The notes: generated by a model not told the origin, from the sequence alone. A DNA stretch of 64,000 nucleotides from Serratia oryzae (GCF_001976145.1 NZ_MOXD01000007.1:186001-250000); one strand, 5' to 3'; shown: positions 37,863-46,873, counted from the stretch's first letter. Program-made: numbers and translations.

Positions 37863-39467
37863 TTATTTATTAATATCGGCATCCGCATAGCTATTCAGCG
37901 TTAATGGGCTGGCAACAACGCCAGAAACATTTTTACTGGTCGCCAACGCATTCAGCGGGTGGAATAAAGGGATCCACGGCAGGTTTTCCTGGAATATCAC
38001 CTGAGCCTGCTTATACATTGCAGTACGCTTAGCGACATCCGATTCTGCGCGGGCATCTTTCAGTAATTGATCGAAGGGTTTATCACACCAGCGCGAGAAG
38101 TTGCTGCCATCTTCCATGCCTGAACAGGAGAGGTTGTTGGACAGGAAGTTATCCGGATCGCCATTATCAGATGCCCAACCCAATACTACTGAGGTGTGCT
38201 CGCCATCACGTGCTCTGCGCAGCAATTCACCCCATTCGATGGTTTTGACATTCACGTTGACCCCGATCTTCTTGAAATCGGCCTGCAGCATCTCTGCGGT
38301 TAATTTAGGGTTCGGGTTAGAACCACTGGTGCCCGGGCGCACCCAGATCTCCATATCGAATCCGTTAGGGTGCCCGGCTTCTGCCAGCAGCTTTTTCGCT
38401 TTATCGATATTTAATTCCAGCGGCTTAATATCGCTGTTATAGCTCCACTGTGACGGCGGATAAGGGTTGGTCATAGGAGAAGCCGCATTGGCGGTGACCA
38501 CCTTAATTAAATTAGGACGATCAACGGCCAGCGCTAATGCCTGGCGGACTAATTTATTATCTAACGGCGGCTTTTGGGTATTCACTTGCAAATAAGAACT
38601 GGTGAGCGCATTGCCTTTGATCAAATTCAATTTGTCATTGGCTTCGATGGCTGGCCAGTCTTGCGGGCTTGGGTAGAGCATCACATCACACTCACCGGCT
38701 TTTAACCGTTGCAAACGCACGGAGGCATCGGGGGCAATGCTGAAAATTAACTGGTCGATCTTCGGCTTGCCACGAAAATAGGTAGGGTTTGCCTCATAAC
38801 GCACCATCTGATCTTTGCTGTAACGCTTAAACACAAACGGGCCGGTGCCCACTGGCTTAACGTCCATATCGCGCAATTTATTCTCTTTCTCTAATTGCGT
38901 GGCATATTCACGAGACAAAATTGAGGTAAAGCCCATCGCCAAATCCGCCAGGAAAGGGGATTCCGGGCGATTTAACTCAATGCGCACGGTATGGTCATCC
39001 ACGCGCTCAACGGACTTGACCAGCTCCTTGAACCCCATGGCCTGAGCATAAAACCAGCCTTGCGTTGCGGTTTTATACCAAGGGTTACTTGGGTCAATCT
39101 GGCGTTGCAGGCTATACACCACGTCGTCGGCATTCATGTTACGCGTCGGCTTGAACCAGGGCATCGTATGAAACTGCACGTCTTTACGCAGATGGAAAGT
39201 ATAGGTTTTGCCATCTGGGCTGATCTCCCAGCTTTCTGCCAGTGCCGGCCTGAGTTCCGTCGTTCCCGGTTTAAAGTCGACCAGGCGGTTATACAGGGCT
39301 TCTGATGAGGCATCTGCTGTGGAGTTAGCATGATACAAGGAGTAGTCGAAGCCGTCTGGGCTGGCTTCGGTACAGACTTTGAGTGTTTTCACCGGATCGG
39401 CGGCACTGGCGAGCCCTGCCATCAACAATAAGCTGGCACCGACGCTCAACGTAAATTTTTTTATCAT
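37863..39467 (-). CDS. Peptide-binding periplasmic protein (DppA-like, SBP family 5)
   Basis: 534 residues. Sec signal peptide (MIKKFTLSVGASLLLMAG..., cleaved after ASA about residue 22), then SBP_bac_5 sequence KTLKVCTEASPDGFDYSLY and RPALAESWEISPDGKTYTFHLR. It is close to DppA in length and pattern, so dipeptides or similar are likely ligands. First transport gene of the operon; 21 bp after the GntR gene. Confidence 0.93.
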   Translation of the reverse strand: MIKKFTLSVGASLLLMAGLASAADPVKTLKVCTEASPDGFDYSLYHANSTADASSEALYNRLVDFKPGTTELRPALAESWEISPDGKTYTFHLRKDVQFHTMPWFKPTRNMNADDVVYSLQRQIDPSNPWYKTATQGWFYAQAMGFKELVKSVERVDDHTVRIELNRPESPFLADLAMGFTSILSREYATQLEKENKLRDMDVKPVGTGPFVFKRYSKDQMVRYEANPTYFRGKPKIDQLIFSIAPDASVRLQRLKAGECDVMLYPSPQDWPAIEANDKLNLIKGNALTSSYLQVNTQKPPLDNKLVRQALALAVDRPNLIKVVTANAASPMTNPYPPSQWSYNSDIKPLELNIDKAKKLLAEAGHPNGFDMEIWVRPGTSGSNPNPKLTAEMLQADFKKIGVNVNVKTIEWGELLRRARDGEHTSVVLGWASDNGDPDNFLSNNLSCSGMEDGSNFSRWCDKPFDQLLKDARAESDVAKRTAMYKQAQVIFQENLPWIPLFHPLNALATSKNVSGVVASPLTLNSYADADINK

Positions 39468-39488
39468 GATAGCCTCCTGGCAAATGAA

Positions 39489-40172
39489 TTAAATTGGCCC
39501 ACTAAGATGGATATTGGCGCGCAGGGCGGCATTTTGCAGATGCTGCTCCATCGCGGTCCGTGCTAAATGAGGTTCACCCATTTTTATGGCTAAAAAGATC
39601 CGCTTGTGCTCCTCGAGGGTGGGTTCCATGTCTGCAAAACTGCCGTGCGGCGGCGTTTTACTCTGTTCATAGGGCTGGCGAATGAGTTTGATAATCTCTT
39701 GCAGCAGCCGGTTACCCGCGATCCGAATGATCTGTGCGTGAAAATCCAGATCGCACAGCTTGACCATGAGCAGGTCTCCCCGTTTTGCCGCCTGGTACGC
39801 CTCATTGATAGAGGTTTCCAGCAGCGCGATATCTTCAGCAACCGCGTTCACTGCCGCATGAGCGGCGGCAAAACTTTCCAGTTGCTGACGCATGGCCAGC
39901 ACCTCGGCGAGTGAGTAGTTTTCAAACCGCCATTGCTTCGGCTCTTTGGGGGCGCGTGCGGTGACATACACACCTTTCCCAGGCTTGATACTCAACAACC
40001 CCCGCGATTCAAGATGGCTGAGTGTTTCACGCAATGAAGCACGGCTGAGCTGGAGCATTTTGGCCAGTTCATGCTGCGAGGGGAGGCGTTGGCCCACCTG
40101 CCATTCTCCTTTGCTAATCCGCGTTTCAATTTCTTGAGTTGCTTGTTGCACCACAGACATTTTGGTCGCCAC
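39489..40172 (-). CDS. GntR-family regulator, FadR/FCD subfamily
   Basis: 227 residues: N-terminal winged helix (GQRLPSQHELAKMLQLSRASLRETLSHLESRGLL, about 26-60) and an FCD all-helical ligand domain with the metal-site pattern of Asp and His residues (DLDFHAQI, EEHKRIF). GTG at 40172 is preferred because AAGGA lies seven bases before it; the internal ATG at 40160 has no site. It heads the operon it presumably controls. Effector unknown. Confidence 0.9.
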   Translation of the reverse strand: MATKMSVVQQATQEIETRISKGEWQVGQRLPSQHELAKMLQLSRASLRETLSHLESRGLLSIKPGKGVYVTARAPKEPKQWRFENYSLAEVLAMRQQLESFAAAHAAVNAVAEDIALLETSINEAYQAAKRGDLLMVKLCDLDFHAQIIRIAGNRLLQEIIKLIRQPYEQSKTPPHGSFADMEPTLEEHKRIFLAIKMGEPHLARTAMEQHLQNAALRANIHLSGPI

Positions 40173-40192
40173 GACGAGGTCCTTTTATTGGG

Positions 40193-40222
40193 CTAACAGG
40201 TCAGACAGGTTCGACTTGTTAG
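40193..40222. promoter_or_regulatory. Inverted repeat, likely operator of the GntR gene
   Basis: Arms CTAACAGGTC and GACTTGTTAG match in 9 of 10 positions with a 10-base centre, 21 bp upstream of the GTG start. A TTGACA-type -35 box (minus strand, 40253-40258) lies further upstream, so a bound repressor would block the promoter. Assignment to this regulator is inference. Confidence 0.5.
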
Positions 40223-40259
40223 CGTTTAGAAAATGCGAGATCCGCTTGTTTTTGTCAAT

Positions 40260-41018
40260 TACTGTCAATATAAAGGATTATTTCTGCTCGTGAGATTTTT
40301 TTTAGTTTTTATTCAATGGATTAGAGGTAAAGCCTACTTGCCCTCTTTAGTTAAAAATAGGTTAAATGAAGGCAAGGATGCTTTACCCACCAGGTAAAAC
40401 ACGATTAAAAACTATAGAAAATGAATATTTCAGAACAGGAAATATACTAATAATCGATTGTAAAGCGAGGAAATCGCTCATGGTAGACAGAGGAGTAGGC
40501 CGGCATGGGGGAGCGGCAAGGGCATAAGCGACCGGACCTGTTGATCATTTTTATAGGCGGCAAATCTTGGCTGAGCTTTGGCGGGCTGAGATTGAAAACC
40601 ATCCGACCTGCAATCCACAGCGGTTTTAGCATTAGCTCAGGTTTGAGCGGTTACTGTTGCGGTACAGCGCTATGTTTAATCAGATAGGTGGCTTTGTGCC
40701 AGAAGCGGAAGTTAGAAATTATCTGCCAACCGATAAGATGGCTGCCTAAGTCGTAGCGATTCAGCACTGTTTTTAGCGGCGCTAGATTGCAAAGTCATGC
40801 TTTGCTGACTTGCGATTGTGCTCTTTACGAGCAAAGCTTTCAGGTATAGCCAGTGCTAACTGTAGTGTAAAATTATAGGGATAGATGAAGAAAACAACGA
40901 GGCTTTAGCTAATCTTTGCCGTTGTGTCTGCTATAATAAGGCGAAATTTTATCTGCATGATTTTGTTTGATTAACTCCGAAAGCCAGCTCTCTCGGTGAA
41001 GATTGGGAAGGGATATCA
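40260..41018. other. Gene-free 760-bp gap at the edge of the A+T-rich island
   Basis: No open frame here has recognisable similarity. A 25-codon frame at 40672-40749 and a 60-codon frame at 40505-40687 look accidental. Short self-complementary words (GCAAAGTCATGCTTTGC around 40787-40803) occur. The last part must contain the promoter of the NTPase gene; AAGGGA precedes its ATG. Confidence 0.5.
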
Positions 41019-41378
41019 ATGAGTGAAGATAGCTATAAATTTCAAAAGTTAACGCCGTTCAGCGATGTTGAGCTGGGTGTATATAAAAATGCGATAGATT
41101 TTGTTTTTGCCAATAACGATCTAAAAAATATTGCGATATCAGGGCAATATAGCGCAGGAAAAAGTAGTCTTGTCGAATCCTATAAGAAAAGTCATTCGAA
41201 TATAAAGTTTGTTCATATCTCACTTGCTCATTTCAGAACGATTGAGGAAGCTGAAACTAATGAACCAGGTAAAGATATAAATGAAACCGCGTTAGAAGGT
41301 AAAGTTCTTAACCAGTTAATTCACCAAATTAATGCTGATGATATTCCCCAGACACATTTTAAAGTAAATAAAAACTAA
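41019..41378 (+). CDS. N-terminal fragment of YobI-like P-loop NTPase
   Basis: 119 residues ending in a frameshift-induced stop. Contains the Walker A motif SGQYSAGKSS (residues 41-50), preceded by the family-like LTPFSDVELGVYKNAIDFVF. ATG follows AAGGGA. Alone it lacks Walker B and the membrane segments, so it is unlikely to work as an ATPase. Base composition is markedly A+T-rich compared with the flanking housekeeping genes. Confidence 0.72.
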   Translation: MSEDSYKFQKLTPFSDVELGVYKNAIDFVFANNDLKNIAISGQYSAGKSSLVESYKKSHSNIKFVHISLAHFRTIEEAETNEPGKDINETALEGKVLNQLIHQINADDIPQTHFKVNKN

Positions 41379-41385
41379 CAGCATT

Positions 41386-44300
41386 GTGATAAATACCATC
41401 TTTACCGTGTTATTTATCGCCATGATACTACATATCACTCTATTTAATAAGTGGGGGAAGTTTGTTTCACTTTTATCTGATGGTAATTTAAAGACACTAC
41501 TTACATTATCAACTAAATACGATACGCTTTTAATTAGTGGGTTTATATGTACTATCCTATCTTGTGTTTTCATTTACAAATTAATAAAAACCCAAAAGAA
41601 TCGTAATGTTCTTAAGAAAATAAATTTACAGGGTAATGAAATAGAGATTTTTGAAGAAAGTAATGAGTCTTATTTCGATAGATATTTAAATGAAGTATTG
41701 TACCTTTTCGAGAACGTTGATGCTGATGCCATTGTTTTTGAAGACATGGACCGTTTTAATAGTAATAACATCTTTGAACGTCTTCATGAGGTTAACAGAC
41801 TGGTTAATATTCAACGGGACATAGCAGGGCACAAGAAATCGACGTTACGTTTTATTTACTTGCTTCGTGATGATATCTTCATTTCGAAGGATAGAACCAA
41901 ATTCTTTGATTATATAATTCCAGTTATTCCTGTTGTTGATAGTTCTAACTCTTACGATCAGTTTATCTCACATTTTGATGATGGTGGTATTCTCAAGTTG
42001 TTCAATGAAAGATTTCTACAAGGGATGTCTTTATATATTGATGACATGAGAATATTGAAGAATATTTATAATGAATTTCAAGTTTATTATAATAAATTAA
42101 ACACAACAGAGCTTGACTGTAATAAAATGCTGGCCATTATTGCCTATAAAAATATTTTTCCACGAGATTTTAGTGAGTTGCAACTTAATCAAGGTATGGT
42201 TTATTCCATATTTAGTGAAAAAGACAATCTTATTGTTGAAGAAATAAAGAAAATAGAAAAAGATATTAGCGATAGAAAAAAAGAGATTGAGGCAATCAAT
42301 GATGAAATTCTCAATTCTAGTCAGGAGGTTGATGCTATATACGATAAGGAATTATCTAGATATAATAATCATCCTCACTATAATCAGGCTGAGAAAGCTG
42401 ATATAGCAAAGAGAAGAGCGGCTAGAAAAGAAAGTGTTGAAAATAAATTCAATGGTAAAATAGAAGAAATTAATGAGCTTATATCAAGATCAAGAGAAAG
42501 TTTGGTTGACTCTAGAAATAAAAGGCTTAAAGAAGTAATAACTAGAGAGAACATTGATGAAATATTTAAACTCACCTATACCAATGAAATTGGAGAGGAA
42601 AGAGATTTTAATGAAATAAAAAGCAGTGAGTATTTTGACTTGCTTAAATACCTTATTCGTGATGGTTATATTGATGAAACCTATACCGACTATATGACCT
42701 ATTTTTATGAAAATAGCCTGAGTCGAATTGATAAGATGTTTTTACGCAGCATTACCGATCAAAAAGGCAAAGAGTTCACTTATCAACTCAAGAACCCCAA
42801 ACTGGTCGTTGCCCGCCTTCGAGAAGTGGATTTTGAACAGGAAGAGGCGCTTAATTTTGATTTATTAACTTATCTGCTTCAAACGCCAGCCCAAGTAAAC
42901 TTAATAAAACGTTTATTCAAACAACTAAGAAAAGATAGAAGAGTTGAGTTTATTCGTGGCTACTTTGAAACTGAGAGGGCTCAGCCTGTCTTCATTAATC
43001 GGTTAAATACGCAGTGGCCTGAGTTTTTTTCTTATGCGCTGACAGAGAGTGAATTTTCTGCTGATTGGGTTAAACTCTACTCTATAGGCACGTTTTATTA
43101 TTCTGCCAATGACGCCATCGGAGCCATTAATATTGATGATTGTCTGACTGATTACATCTCTGATTCGGTAGATTATTTAGCAATACCAGAACCGAAGGTT
43201 GACAAATTAATTAGTGGTTTTAAGTTGCTTAACGTCTCTTTTGTCAGTATTAAATTTGAAAACGCAAATAAAGTACTCTTTGATGCAGTTTACCAGCATT
43301 CACTTTATGATATTAATTTTGCCAACCTGACCTTAATGCTAAGTAAGGTTTACACGCTTAATAGTGAAGATGATATTCGCCATAAGAACTATACACTAGT
43401 GATGTCACAGCCTGATTCTCCCTTGGCTAGTTATGTTAATAACCATATTAGTGACTATCTAGATATGGTTTTATCTAGTTGTGATGGTTCAATCGTGGAT
43501 GATGAAGCCATTGTTTTATCCGTTCTTAATAATGAGGGAATATCTGATGAACAAAAAGGCCAGTATATAAAGGCTTTGCAAACTTTCGTGACATCTCTGA
43601 GTGAGGTTGAGAGCGAATCTTTATGGTCATCTTTGTTGGATAAAGATAGAACAGTGTGCTCTGAGGAAAATATTGTCTCTTATTTTGAACATGTTGATGG
43701 GCTGGATAAAACACTTATCGAATTTATCAATAGAACTGATACCGAGCTTGACTTTAAAAAAATTGACATTGAAAACGAGAAGAAAATCAAATTATTTAGA
43801 TCGATTATTGTCTGTAATGATTTATCAAATAATAAATATGATGAATTAATTTGCTCGCTAAATCGGATTTATATGACCTCCTTTGGCATTGCTAATATTG
43901 CTGGTGATAAATTTAAAATATTAGTGGATAAGAACATTATTCGCATGAGTATGAGTTCACTTGATTTCATACGAGATAATTATCCTGAACAAAATAACTA
44001 CTACATTAAGAAAAACATCCAAACCTACGTTGAGTTAATGACAATTGAGAATTTTGTCTTAGATGAAGCCATATCGATACTTTCTTGGAAAGTTGATGAT
44101 GATTTGAAAATTAAGTTACTTGAATTGATTAAAGTACCGCTGGCTATTTATAATAAAAATTACCCTCCGGTCGTTAATGATTGTATTTTAGAGAATAATT
44201 TTAAACCAGACGAACTATTAAGTTTGACGTCATCCTATAAAAATTGGGGAACCTCTACTCAGTCACTCATTCTGAACCGAGCAATACAGGATATATCGAC

Positions 44301-44643
44301 ATTGATAGCAAACCCTGATGATGTTGCTGAGCTGTTACTAAAAGACCTGTTTGTCGCTGGGGACCTAAATATGCAGAATAAGATAGCATTGCTAATCGCT
44401 TTGTTGCCAAGTAAGGATTTGAGTAAGACTCTCTGCAAAGAATATCTTGATCTGCTTGGTTTATCTGAGTTCAGTAAAATTTTGGGGCGAGGTAAGCCTA
44501 AAATTGAGGTTGATGAAACTAATCAAAGGTTATTAACAGCATTAAGAGATAACCACTTCTTCTCTGATTTTGAGGAGGATGATGAAAATCCCCCTTATTA
44601 CAAAATAGTAAGGCGGAGTTCGATGTTTGGCTCAAATGCATAG
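41386..44643 (+). CDS. C-terminal 1,085 residues of YobI-like P-loop NTPase
   Basis: Begins with two hydrophobic segments (about 1-20 and 48-66), then Walker B DADAIVFEDMDRF (about 112-124) and a sensor region LRFIYLLRDDIFISKDRTKFFD (in 154-175). Two TM helices inserted between Walker A and Walker B are the architecture of KAP-type NTPases. A predicted coiled coil (rich in K, E, I around 280-400) and a long alpha-helical C-terminal part without recognised domains follow. The GTG at 41386 has no real ribosome-binding site, consistent with a frameshifted gene rather than a separate one. Function unknown. Confidence 0.78.
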   Translation: MINTIFTVLFIAMILHITLFNKWGKFVSLLSDGNLKTLLTLSTKYDTLLISGFICTILSCVFIYKLIKTQKNRNVLKKINLQGNEIEIFEESNESYFDRYLNEVLYLFENVDADAIVFEDMDRFNSNNIFERLHEVNRLVNIQRDIAGHKKSTLRFIYLLRDDIFISKDRTKFFDYIIPVIPVVDSSNSYDQFISHFDDGGILKLFNERFLQGMSLYIDDMRILKNIYNEFQVYYNKLNTTELDCNKMLAIIAYKNIFPRDFSELQLNQGMVYSIFSEKDNLIVEEIKKIEKDISDRKKEIEAINDEILNSSQEVDAIYDKELSRYNNHPHYNQAEKADIAKRRAARKESVENKFNGKIEEINELISRSRESLVDSRNKRLKEVITRENIDEIFKLTYTNEIGEERDFNEIKSSEYFDLLKYLIRDGYIDETYTDYMTYFYENSLSRIDKMFLRSITDQKGKEFTYQLKNPKLVVARLREVDFEQEEALNFDLLTYLLQTPAQVNLIKRLFKQLRKDRRVEFIRGYFETERAQPVFINRLNTQWPEFFSYALTESEFSADWVKLYSIGTFYYSANDAIGAINIDDCLTDYISDSVDYLAIPEPKVDKLISGFKLLNVSFVSIKFENANKVLFDAVYQHSLYDINFANLTLMLSKVYTLNSEDDIRHKNYTLVMSQPDSPLASYVNNHISDYLDMVLSSCDGSIVDDEAIVLSVLNNEGISDEQKGQYIKALQTFVTSLSEVESESLWSSLLDKDRTVCSEENIVSYFEHVDGLDKTLIEFINRTDTELDFKKIDIENEKKIKLFRSIIVCNDLSNNKYDELICSLNRIYMTSFGIANIAGDKFKILVDKNIIRMSMSSLDFIRDNYPEQNNYYIKKNIQTYVELMTIENFVLDEAISILSWKVDDDLKIKLLELIKVPLAIYNKNYPPVVNDCILENNFKPDELLSLTSSYKNWGTSTQSLILNRAIQDISTLIANPDDVAELLLKDLFVAGDLNMQNKIALLIALLPSKDLSKTLCKEYLDLLGLSEFSKILGRGKPKIEVDETNQRLLTALRDNHFFSDFEEDDENPPYYKIVRRSSMFGSNA

Positions 44644-44664
44644 CATTATCTATTTTTTGAAAGT

Positions 44665-44694
44665 TTGGGCACTTTTATAGTGTGCCCAATTTTA
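44665..44694 (+). terminator. Hairpin after the NTPase gene
   Basis: Perfect 8-bp arms TTGGGCAC / GTGCCCAA with a nine-base loop, 22 bp past the stop and followed by TTTTA: a probable intrinsic terminator. Confidence 0.75.
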
Positions 44695-44789
44695 CGCTGA
44701 AACTTACGTAGCTAATCTAACCTGTTCCCAGTTGACGAATACACTTAGGTGTTAGTGAGCCCCTCAGTATGTTGAGACAAATGCGAGCG

Positions 44790-44850
44790 TCCGCTCCTCG
44801 CTCACAGCAGCCCTAAGTGCTTTCTACGGCAGCTATGAGCAAGGAGCGGA
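44790..44850. repeat. Long imperfect inverted repeat in the island
   Basis: TCCGCTCCTCGCTCA (44790-44804) and TGAGCAAGGAGCGGA (44836-44850) pair in 14 of 15 positions around a 31-base centre. It is richer in G+C than its surroundings and could be a dispersed repeat or the remnant of one. The remainder of the gap 44695-45068 shows no gene I can support. Confidence 0.5.
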
Positions 44851-45068
44851 AGTTCGGGAACGGGATTACTCCATAGGTGACTCTAAGGTGCGTGTTAAAC
44901 CCCAGGTAATGGAGTTGCTGCCGAAGATACAGGTATTCTTTAGGCCAAGATCTTTTGATAGGGGATGTAGTCGCTATAAATTTTACTTCTCTGAGGAACC
45001 AGATTTTTTTAGCTTTTAAAAAATGAGATAATATCTCTTTTAGAAAGTAAATAAGCAGGAGAAACGCT

Positions 45069-45710
45069 ATGATAGCGGTAATAAAAGATCTATTCAGTAT
45101 CCCGGTGGTTTCCGCAGTAGTTCTTACTATCATCGGAGCGATTACAAAAAAGTATATTCAGTTTCATCGCAGGGACTTTTTTTCACGCTCATCCTCCGAG
45201 CAGATAAAAGCAGTCGAATGGCTTAGAACCTCTTCTGCACCAACGTCCGATCCGTTAGCTAAGGCGGAACAGCAGTTTTGTCTACAGTCGTTCGGACTGC
45301 ATAAGGATCGGGATTTATCTTATAAAATCATATGTTTCTACTCAGAGCATGCGCAGTCATTGATTCCGTCCTTGAAGGCAGTCTTGCGTTATCAGGGCAT
45401 GTACACAATTGCTGATGGGAATATATACCCTCATAAATTCCATAAGTGGCTTATACCTTTTGTGTTAATATGCTTGCTATTATTTATCGGTTCTGAGATA
45501 TACAGAGGTTCTTCACAGAGTGATGGCATAGAGATGTTAAAATCTCTATTCGTCTTTGTTGTGGCTTTTATAGTGTGGTGTTGGGTCGCTGTTTGTGCTC
45601 TGAAAGTATCAAGCATCAGTAAAAAGCTCAATTCCTATATCCCACCCGCAAGCGGTTTTAAATCCAGTACATACGATTTCAGTTCAATACTCAATAATAG
45701 ATATCCGTAG
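45069..45710 (+). CDS. Hypothetical membrane protein of the A+T-rich island
   Basis: 213 residues, family not recognised. One N-terminal hydrophobic helix (about 9-27), a soluble middle with SSSEQIKAVEWLRTSS and SLIPSLKAVLRYQGMY, two further TM helices (about 129-147 and 160-180), and a polar tail. ATG at 45069 follows AGGAG. It lies on the same strand as the NTPase gene but is separated by a terminator and 425 bp, so co-transcription is unlikely. A bitopic/polytopic partner of the NTPase is possible but unproven. Confidence 0.7.
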   Translation: MIAVIKDLFSIPVVSAVVLTIIGAITKKYIQFHRRDFFSRSSSEQIKAVEWLRTSSAPTSDPLAKAEQQFCLQSFGLHKDRDLSYKIICFYSEHAQSLIPSLKAVLRYQGMYTIADGNIYPHKFHKWLIPFVLICLLLFIGSEIYRGSSQSDGIEMLKSLFVFVVAFIVWCWVAVCALKVSSISKKLNSYIPPASGFKSSTYDFSSILNNRYP

Positions 45711-45802
45711 CTTGGCTGATCTGCTTCCCATTAATACTTATATCTGCCAGTTAGCAACGCCTGCTCCTGGCACAGAGCTGCCTGCCAGATCAGCGTGGTA
45801 GA

Positions 45803-45843
45803 CAAATCCACTCTGTGGCAGCACTGGCCACAGAGTGGATTTG
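45803..45843. repeat. Perfect 17-bp stem-loop between the island and talA
   Basis: CAAATCCACTCTGTGGC (45803-45819) and its exact complement GCCACAGAGTGGATTTG (45827-45843) flank a seven-base loop. It lies between two convergent genes. Neither side has a run of Ts directly after the stem, so it may be a bidirectional transcript end processed otherwise, or a mark of the island border. Confidence 0.7.
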
Positions 45844-45897
45844 CAAAAAATCACAGATAAACACCGGTTATCCGCTTAAGATCTGCGGTGCTGAGCA

Positions 45898-46848
45898 CTA
45901 CAGCTCAGCCGCCAGCATATCCTCCAGCTTTTGCTGGTCAACGGCGAACAGCCGGATGCCTTCGGCCAGTTTCTCAACCGCCATCGCATCCTGATTGTGC
46001 AGCCAGCGGAATTCGGCTTCGGCCAGCGGAGCCGGTGGGGTGAAAGCTTCGATCGATGGCGTTAGTTGGCGTTCAACGGGTTGATTGCTCTGCTTTAACT
46101 GTTCCAGCAGATTAGGAGCAATGGTTAAACGATCGCAGCCCGCCAGCGCCAGAACCTGCTCAACTTTACGGAAGCTGGCTCCCATAATCACGGTCTGATA
46201 GCGGTGCTGTTTATAGTAGGCATAAATCGCGCGAACCGATTTCACACCGGGATCCTGCTCGGCAACGTAATCAGCCGTCGGTTGTTTGGCCTGATACCAG
46301 TCGTAGATGCGGCCTACGAACGGCGAGATCAGGAATACGCCGGCCTCGGCGCAGGCGCGGGCCTGGGCAAAGGAGAACAGCAGCGTCAGGTTGGTATTGA
46401 TCCCTTCTCTTTCCAGCTCTTCAGCCGCTTTGATGCCTTCCCAGGTGGCGGCCAGCTTGATCAGAATGCGTGATTTAGCGATCCCTTGCGCCTGATACAG
46501 CCCAATCAGTTTGCGCGCCTTGGCCACGCACATACCGCGATCGAACGACAGGCGGGCATCCACTTCGGTAGAGATCCGGCCTGGCACGCTTTTCAGGATT
46601 TCTACGCCGATATTAACCGCCAGTTTATCGCTGGCATTAATCAACTGTGTGGCTTTACTGCCCCCTTGCTGACGGGCGTAGTTCAGCGCTTCGGCGATCA
46701 GCGGCCGATATTGCGGCAACGCGGCGGCTTTTAGGATCAGCGAAGGGTTGGTGGTGGCATCCTGTGGTTCGAACTGGCGGATCGACTCGATATCGCCGCT
46801 GTCGGCAACCACAACGGTCAACTGCTTGAGTGCGTCTAACTGGTTCAT
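45898..46848 (-). CDS. talA: Transaldolase A
   Basis: 316 residues, the TalA length. Signatures [12 protein letters not shown] (about 30-41), the Schiff-base lysine in [12 protein letters not shown] (about 131) and [18 protein letters not shown]. Nearer to TalA than TalB in its C-terminal [18 protein letters not shown]. Exchanges dihydroxyacetone units between sugar phosphates, linking erythrose 4-phosphate with glycolysis. In E. coli it is next to maeB and tktB; here 13.7 kb separates it from maeB and tktB is absent. AGCTCCTTG region gives the minus-strand ribosome-binding site AAGGAGCT. Confidence 0.95.
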   Translation of the reverse strand: MNQLDALKQLTVVVADSGDIESIRQFEPQDATTNPSLILKAAALPQYRPLIAEALNYARQQGGSKATQLINASDKLAVNIGVEILKSVPGRISTEVDARLSFDRGMCVAKARKLIGLYQAQGIAKSRILIKLAATWEGIKAAEELEREGINTNLTLLFSFAQARACAEAGVFLISPFVGRIYDWYQAKQPTADYVAEQDPGVKSVRAIYAYYKQHRYQTVIMGASFRKVEQVLALAGCDRLTIAPNLLEQLKQSNQPVERQLTPSIEAFTPPAPLAEAEFRWLHNQDAMAVEKLAEGIRLFAVDQQKLEDMLAAEL

Positions 46849-46873
46849 CTATAAGCTCCTTGCTCAATGTGAG

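Larger units (their letters stand above)
41019..44643 (+). pseudogene. YobI/KAP-like membrane P-loop NTPase gene, split by a +1 frameshift
   Basis: The two reading frames 41019-41378 and 41386-44643 together make one protein of about 1,208 residues, the usual size for YobI-like NTPases. The second frame lies +1 relative to the first. Removing one T in AAAGTAAATAAAAACTAAC (41361-41379) joins them as HFKV-KKTNS-IVINT without loss. Whether this is a real mutation or a base-calling error in an A-rich run cannot be decided here. Confidence 0.72.

Noticed and set aside
40505-40687. 60-codon frames between the GntR and NTPase genes
   Set aside because: No ribosome-binding site, no family pattern, and opposite-strand frames of similar size overlap.
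44813-45133. 106-codon minus-strand frame in the island
   Set aside because: Overlaps the start of the 213-residue gene and has no ribosome-binding site; the C-terminal part might be a remnant of something repeated, but I cannot support it.
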